DNA of 36,611 nt from Nitrosovibrio sp. Nv4 (GTDB lineage Bacteria > Pseudomonadota > Alphaproteobacteria > Acetobacterales > Acetobacteraceae): positions 1 to 36,611 of the forward strand of contig CALQHT020000025.1 in the NCBI GenBank assembly GCA_943330455.2, written 5' to 3'. Under the pieces are notes generated by a model, which saw only the letters and a list, made by a program, of their open reading frames with translations, did no database searches and was not told the origin of the DNA. Position numbers and translations under genes: made by a program. This document shows, in pieces, positions 33,151 through 36,611 of this stretch. How positions within the stretch are numbered: position 1 is the stretch's first letter; every line of letters starts with the position of its first letter.

Positions 33151-34260
33151 TCACGTTTGGCTCATGTGCAGGCGGTAGCTGCTGTTTTTGCTTCCCCCTT
33201 CATTCCGGACAAGGATTCCGAGGTCGATTAATTCCTTGATATCCCGCTGGGCGGTTGGCTGCGAGCATTGCCCCATGCTAGCCCAACGCCGTGTCGTGAG
33301 GTTGCCATCGAACCCGTCCAGAACTCGGTTCAGCAGTTTCCGCTGGCGTTCGTTGAGCGGCGCATCCGCATGAAGTTGCCAGAACTCCGCTTTGCGCAGC
33401 ACGTCATTGCAGATACGGTCTGCTTCCTTCAGTGCCCGGGAGAAGCAATCGACGAACCATGCCACATAGCTCGTGATGTCTCGTTCACCCTTCTGGGTCT
33501 GCTCCAGGATGTCGTAGTAGTCGGACGTGCGATCCCGCATGATCTGGGCCGAAAGACTGTAGAAGCGCTGCTGATTTTCCTCCGATCGCGCGAGACTCAT
33601 ATCAGCGATCGAGCGGGCAATGCGGCCGTTTCCATCGTCGAATGGATGGATCGTGACGAACCACAGATGCGACAGGGCCGCGTGGATGATTCCATCGAGC
33701 GTCCGCGGTTCGTTGAAAAAGGCCAAAAATACCCGGATCTCGGCTTCCAATCGATCCGCGGGCGGCGCTTGGTAGTGCACCCGTTGACGGCCGACGGCGC
33801 CGGACACGACCTGCATCGGGCCGAGATGATCGTCGCGCCATGCCCCGATCCGGATGGGAAAGAGACCTGACCGGCCGGTCGGGAACAAGGCCGCGTGCCA
33901 TGCGAACAGCCGCTCTTGCGTCAGGGGCTCCGCATGATTGCGGCTCGCGTCGAGTGCTATGGCGGCCATACCTTCGGCCCGCCGATCCTCCGGCCCAAGG
34001 GCAAGGTGAGGTAACCCGAGGCGGCGCGCGAGCGAAGAACGCACGCTGTCGCGATTGAGCGTTTCGCCCTCTATCTCGGCGGTATTCACGGCTTCCTCGG
34101 TCATGGCGAGGAGTTCGGCTTCGAGGCGAAGATGAAAGCCGAGCTGCTCCATCCGGCCTAGGAGGCGGCCTCGCAGCAGGTTGGCGTCGCCCAGAGGACG
34201 GGCGAGGGCGTTCGCATCCCAGCGGAGGTTCGGCCAGGTTGCGTGTTCCCAGATATACAT
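33151..34260 (-). CDS. Fic-domain AMP transferase with C-terminal winged helix
   Basis: A 369-residue protein of the Fic family. The catalytic motif HPFDDGNGRIAR is at about residues 205-216 and is complete. The inhibitory helix motif is present at the N-terminus (TAEIEGE, T60-x3-E64-G65), making it a class II, self-inhibited Fic protein. About residues 300-365 form a winged-helix domain (LTTRRWASMGQCSQPTAQRD then LIDLGILVRNEGG). Such proteins attach AMP to target proteins; here the C-terminus could also bind DNA. ATG 34260 was chosen because GAGG lies five bases upstream; the GTG at 34266 lacks a site. No FicA-type partner is adjacent. Confidence 0.9.
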   Translation of the reverse strand: MYIWEHATWPNLRWDANALARPLGDANLLRGRLLGRMEQLGFHLRLEAELLAMTEEAVNTAEIEGETLNRDSVRSSLARRLGLPHLALGPEDRRAEGMAAIALDASRNHAEPLTQERLFAWHAALFPTGRSGLFPIRIGAWRDDHLGPMQVVSGAVGRQRVHYQAPPADRLEAEIRVFLAFFNEPRTLDGIIHAALSHLWFVTIHPFDDGNGRIARSIADMSLARSEENQQRFYSLSAQIMRDRTSDYYDILEQTQKGERDITSYVAWFVDCFSRALKEADRICNDVLRKAEFWQLHADAPLNERQRKLLNRVLDGFDGNLTTRRWASMGQCSQPTAQRDIKELIDLGILVRNEGGSKNSSYRLHMSQT

Positions 34261-34288
34261 ATTCACCTCATATAATGATGTGAATATG
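34258..34288. promoter_or_regulatory. 31-bp near-palindrome over the fic start, possible operator
   Basis: CATATTCAC (34258-34266) and GTGAATATG (34280-34288) are perfect nine-base arms. The inner bases also pair apart from one mismatch (34267/34279) and the centre. The left arm includes the ATG of the fic gene. On the minus strand TTGCCA (34305-34310) followed 17 bases later by ATATTC would put a -10 element inside the right arm, so a bound protein would block both promoter and ribosome-binding site. Confidence 0.55.
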
Positions 34289-34329
34289 GCCTTATTTGCA
34301 TCATTGGCAAGGCATCGGCGGCCCGACCG

Positions 34330-35637
34330 TCACCCCGCCGGGAACGCCGCCTCCATCGACCGCCGGTAACGGTAGGCCTCGTCTGTCGTATCGATCCGCA
34401 CATCGTCCCAGGTTACCGCCTGGCCGGCTGGTACGTCTCGGATCAAGGGCACGCGGTTGGCTAGGCCGATCGGCAGGCCGCCGATGCGCAGGCTTTCCGC
34501 CGCCGGGGCCAGTTTGCCCCAGACGCAGGCGCCACCCTCGCCGTCCAGGATCTCCCCCGCCCGCAGGTTTCGTTTCGCGGTGGAGACCACGTCGCCGCGG
34601 AACCCGTCGGCAACCCCTGTCGGCTCCCCGCGCAGGGCGGCGGACAGGATGGACACGTTCAGTTCCAGCCCGATTAGGTGGAACGGCCGATACAGCGCGG
34701 AAATCCGGCCGGACGGATCGGTCACCACGCCGTATTCCTGGAAGCAGCGCACGGCATAATCGTTGGGGGCCTCGAACGCGACATACACCCCCCAGCGCAG
34801 ATCGTTGGCCACCTGGCTGCCATCGCGGTGGACGGAGGATATCACCTCCACCTGGCCCGCATGGTGCAGCGCGCCGGCATTGCCCGGGCGCAGGACATCG
34901 GCCAGTTCATGGGTGCCGCAGGGTGGGAAGACCAGCCCGTCTGGCGCCGGAGTCAGACCCGTGGCGTTGGCGACGGCGGCCATCTCGATGCCGGATTTCG
35001 TGCCGTCCAGGAAGGAGTTGAACATCTGCGGGTTCATCCCGCCCAGACGCGCCTGCTCCGGGGTCAGGCCGTAGAATCCCCAGACCGTGTCAGGGGTGGA
35101 GGCGTGGTATTCCGGCATATACTTGGTGCCCTTGCCGGCAGCGATCACGCCGAAGCCGCAGGCGCGGGCCCAGTCGACGAGCTCGCAGATCAGGGCGGGC
35201 TGATCGCCATAGGCCATGGTGTAGACGGTGCCGGCCTGGGCGGCCTCGCGGGCCAGCAGCGGACCTGCGAGGACATCGGCCTCCACGTTGACCATCACGA
35301 TGTGCTTGCCTTCGCGGATCGCGCGTCTTGCGTGGGCGACCCCGGCGGGGGCGTGGCCGGTGGCTTCGACAACGACTTCCACATCGGGGGAGGCCATCAT
35401 GGCCATGGCATCATCGGTGAACCGGGTGGCCGCGATCCGTGCTTCGTCCCAACCGACCCGGCGGCAGGCCTCGCGGGCGCGGTCCGGGGCCAGGTCGGCG
35501 ATGGCGGCGACTTCCAGGCCGGGGGTGGTGGGGACCTGCGACAGGAACATGGAGCCGAATTTGCCGGCGCCGATCAGCCCGACCCGAACGGGCCGGCCGG
35601 AAGCGGCTCGCTTTTGCAGCAATCGGTAGAGGTTCAT
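34330..35637 (-). CDS. SAF-domain NAD(P)-dependent oxidoreductase
   Basis: A 435-residue enzyme with a homoserine dehydrogenase-like N-terminal Rossmann domain: VGLIGAGKFGSMFLSQV (about residues 19-35), then IADLAPDRA and VVVEATGHAPAGVAHARRAI. KGTKYMPEYHASTPD and FLDGTKSGIEMAAVANATGL are the catalytic-domain parts of this family. The C-terminus carries an SAF-like segment (AKRNLRAGEILDGEGG). Relatives are annotated as SAF-domain dehydrogenases of sugar-acid or branched-sugar catabolism; the substrate here is unknown. The ATG giving MNLYRLLQKR was chosen, since the upstream frame overlaps the divergent gene. It starts 70 bases from the divergent creatininase gene, and the pair may form one catabolic unit. 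Confidence 0.82.
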   Translation of the reverse strand: MNLYRLLQKRAASGRPVRVGLIGAGKFGSMFLSQVPTTPGLEVAAIADLAPDRAREACRRVGWDEARIAATRFTDDAMAMMASPDVEVVVEATGHAPAGVAHARRAIREGKHIVMVNVEADVLAGPLLAREAAQAGTVYTMAYGDQPALICELVDWARACGFGVIAAGKGTKYMPEYHASTPDTVWGFYGLTPEQARLGGMNPQMFNSFLDGTKSGIEMAAVANATGLTPAPDGLVFPPCGTHELADVLRPGNAGALHHAGQVEVISSVHRDGSQVANDLRWGVYVAFEAPNDYAVRCFQEYGVVTDPSGRISALYRPFHLIGLELNVSILSAALRGEPTGVADGFRGDVVSTAKRNLRAGEILDGEGGACVWGKLAPAAESLRIGGLPIGLANRVPLIRDVPAGQAVTWDDVRIDTTDEAYRYRRSMEAAFPAG

Positions 35638-35707
35638 GTGCGTGCGCCCTTCCATCGGCCCCGGTTTCGTGGCCCCATCCGCATCCGCGAACAGGGGATA
35701 CAACCGG

Positions 35708-36505
35708 ATGGCCGAGGAATTCGAATGGCGCAAGCTCCGCGCCGACCAGTTGCGTGAAAAGGCCCGCCAGGACGCCATCGTCGTCCTGCCCGTGGCATCG
35801 CTGGAGCAGCACGGCCCGCATTTGCCGGTCGAGGTGGACTCCATGTTGGGAGAGGCGGTTGCCGCCCGTACCGCCGTCAAGGTCCTGGCCATGGGCCAGC
35901 CGATTCTGGTGCTGCCCGTCCTTTGGACCGGTCTGAGCGAGCATCACATGAGCTTCGGCGGCACGATTACCCTGGACAATGCCGGGTTTGCCGCGGTGGT
36001 GGAGGGTGTCGTGCGCTCGGTTCTGCGGCACGGGTTCAAGCGGATCGTGCTGCTGAACGCGCATGGCGGGAATGAGAACGCGTTGCGGACGATAACGGAC
36101 GACCTGACGCCTCGGTATCGGGCGGCGATCGTGCAGTTCACCTATTGGTATGCCGCTGCCGTGCCGATCGCGAAGATCCTGGAGACTCAGGGCGGGCTTT
36201 CCCATGCCTGCGAGGCGGAGACGTCCATGATGATGGCGGTGCGGCCGGAACTGGTGGCGACGGATCGGATCCCTCTGGCCAAGTCCAACACGACGCCGGC
36301 GGTCGACGATCTGGTTGGCGGGGGCGTTTATCGGTGGCGCAGTATTGGCAGCCGGTCGGCATCCGGGGTGATCGGCAATCCGGAGGCGGCCAGCGCGGAG
36401 AAGGGGGAGCGGCTGTTTGACGCGATTTCCTCGGCTTTGGCGACGAAATTGTGCAATCGGGAGATGTGGGATCTGCCTTGGGAGTCGGAGCGGTTGATGG
36501 AGTGA
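35708..36505 (+). CDS. Creatininase family metal-dependent amidohydrolase
   Basis: A 265-residue protein of the creatininase/FAPy-deformylase-like fold. Metal-binding residues are visible in SLEQHGPHLPVEVD (E33, H35, D44), LLNAHGGNENAL (H119) and SHACEAETS (E169). Members hydrolyse cyclic or linear amides such as creatinine, FAPy nucleotides or mycofactocin precursors; the reaction is not predictable here. The ATG giving MAEEFEWRKL fits the family start. It is divergent from the SAF-domain dehydrogenase with 70 bases between, suggesting shared control. A multi-hairpin repeat follows its stop. Confidence 0.88.
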   Translation: MAEEFEWRKLRADQLREKARQDAIVVLPVASLEQHGPHLPVEVDSMLGEAVAARTAVKVLAMGQPILVLPVLWTGLSEHHMSFGGTITLDNAGFAAVVEGVVRSVLRHGFKRIVLLNAHGGNENALRTITDDLTPRYRAAIVQFTYWYAAAVPIAKILETQGGLSHACEAETSMMMAVRPELVATDRIPLAKSNTTPAVDDLVGGGVYRWRSIGSRSASGVIGNPEAASAEKGERLFDAISSALATKLCNREMWDLPWESERLME

Positions 36506-36506
36506 C

Positions 36507-36571
36507 GGGGCTTCCGCCCCGGACCCCGACCAGGGCTTTGCCCTGGACCCACCAAGGGCAACGGCCCTTGG
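36507..36571. repeat. Triple-hairpin GC-rich intergenic repeat
   Basis: Three consecutive hairpins: GGGGCTTCCGCCCC (36507-36520), CAGGGCTTTGCCCTG (36531-36545) and CCAAGGGCAACGGCCCTTGG (36552-36571). The element begins two bases after the creatininase stop and is followed by a T-containing stretch (GATTCTTTT). Multi-hairpin repeats of this type recur between genes in Acetobacteraceae and Methylobacterium-like genomes and may end transcription. The right edge of the window cuts further sequence. Confidence 0.65.
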
Positions 36572-36611
36572 ATTGCGATTCTTTTGGTGCCTTTGGGACA
36601 GGGCCCTACCC

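Noticed and set aside
1-36611. tRNA, rRNA, CRISPR arrays and complete insertion sequences
   Set aside because: No TpsiC-like GTTCGAATCC arm with a matching acceptor stem, no regularly spaced repeats and no transposase motif were seen.

Overview
The window is GC-rich and packed with Sec-dependent exports and c-type cytochromes. The strongest lineage clue is a block of membrane-anchored cytochrome c, divergent kdsB and pheA, with an HisN-type phosphatase beside it. This order is familiar from Acetobacteraceae (Rhodospirillales, Alphaproteobacteria). GC-rich multi-hairpin repeats at both window edges fit that group. The assignment is inference from gene content. No rRNA, tRNA, CRISPR array, intact insertion sequence or replication origin was recognised.

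Layout. (1) 0.1-5.1 kb is housekeeping: a peptide-type ABC solute-binding protein, hisN and a cycM-like cytochrome on the minus strand, and kdsB and pheA on the plus strand. (2) 5.1-16.2 kb is one long minus-strand block. Reading from its promoter end it encodes a type I secretion ABC transporter with a cysteine-free C39-like domain, an HlyD-type adaptor, a protein of about 14 Sel1 repeats, a 1003-residue fusion of TPR, GT2 and GT4 glycosyltransferase domains, a protein with three ChW-like repeats, and a stand-alone GT4 glycosyltransferase. No RTX-type substrate or outer-membrane TolC is present. This is the best candidate for an undescribed system, probably making and exporting a glycosylated surface product. 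(3) 16.6-19.6 kb is a plus-strand operon of amidase, PAT-type acetyltransferase and AmpG-like transporter. (4) 19.8-20.4 kb is a MazEF-type toxin-antitoxin pair. (5) 20.6-22.3 kb holds divergent SDR oxidoreductase and uracil phosphoribosyltransferase genes.

(6) 22.6-25.2 kb carries sensing genes: a single-domain response regulator and a chemoreceptor ending in a PilZ (c-di-GMP) domain. (7) 25.2-27.9 kb is a minus-strand run of an RlpA-like protein, a TTC38-like repeat protein and a pirin. (8) 28.1-29.8 kb holds a TauE/SafE permease, a soluble cytochrome c and the ribosome-rescue hydrolase ArfB. (9) 30.3-34.3 kb is stress and accessory territory: a PIN-toxin pair, a soluble transhydrogenase and a Fic protein whose start codon lies inside a 31-bp near-palindrome. 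(10) 34.3-36.5 kb is a divergent pair of an SAF-domain dehydrogenase and a creatininase-family hydrolase.

Functions rest on motifs read by eye. No database search was run.
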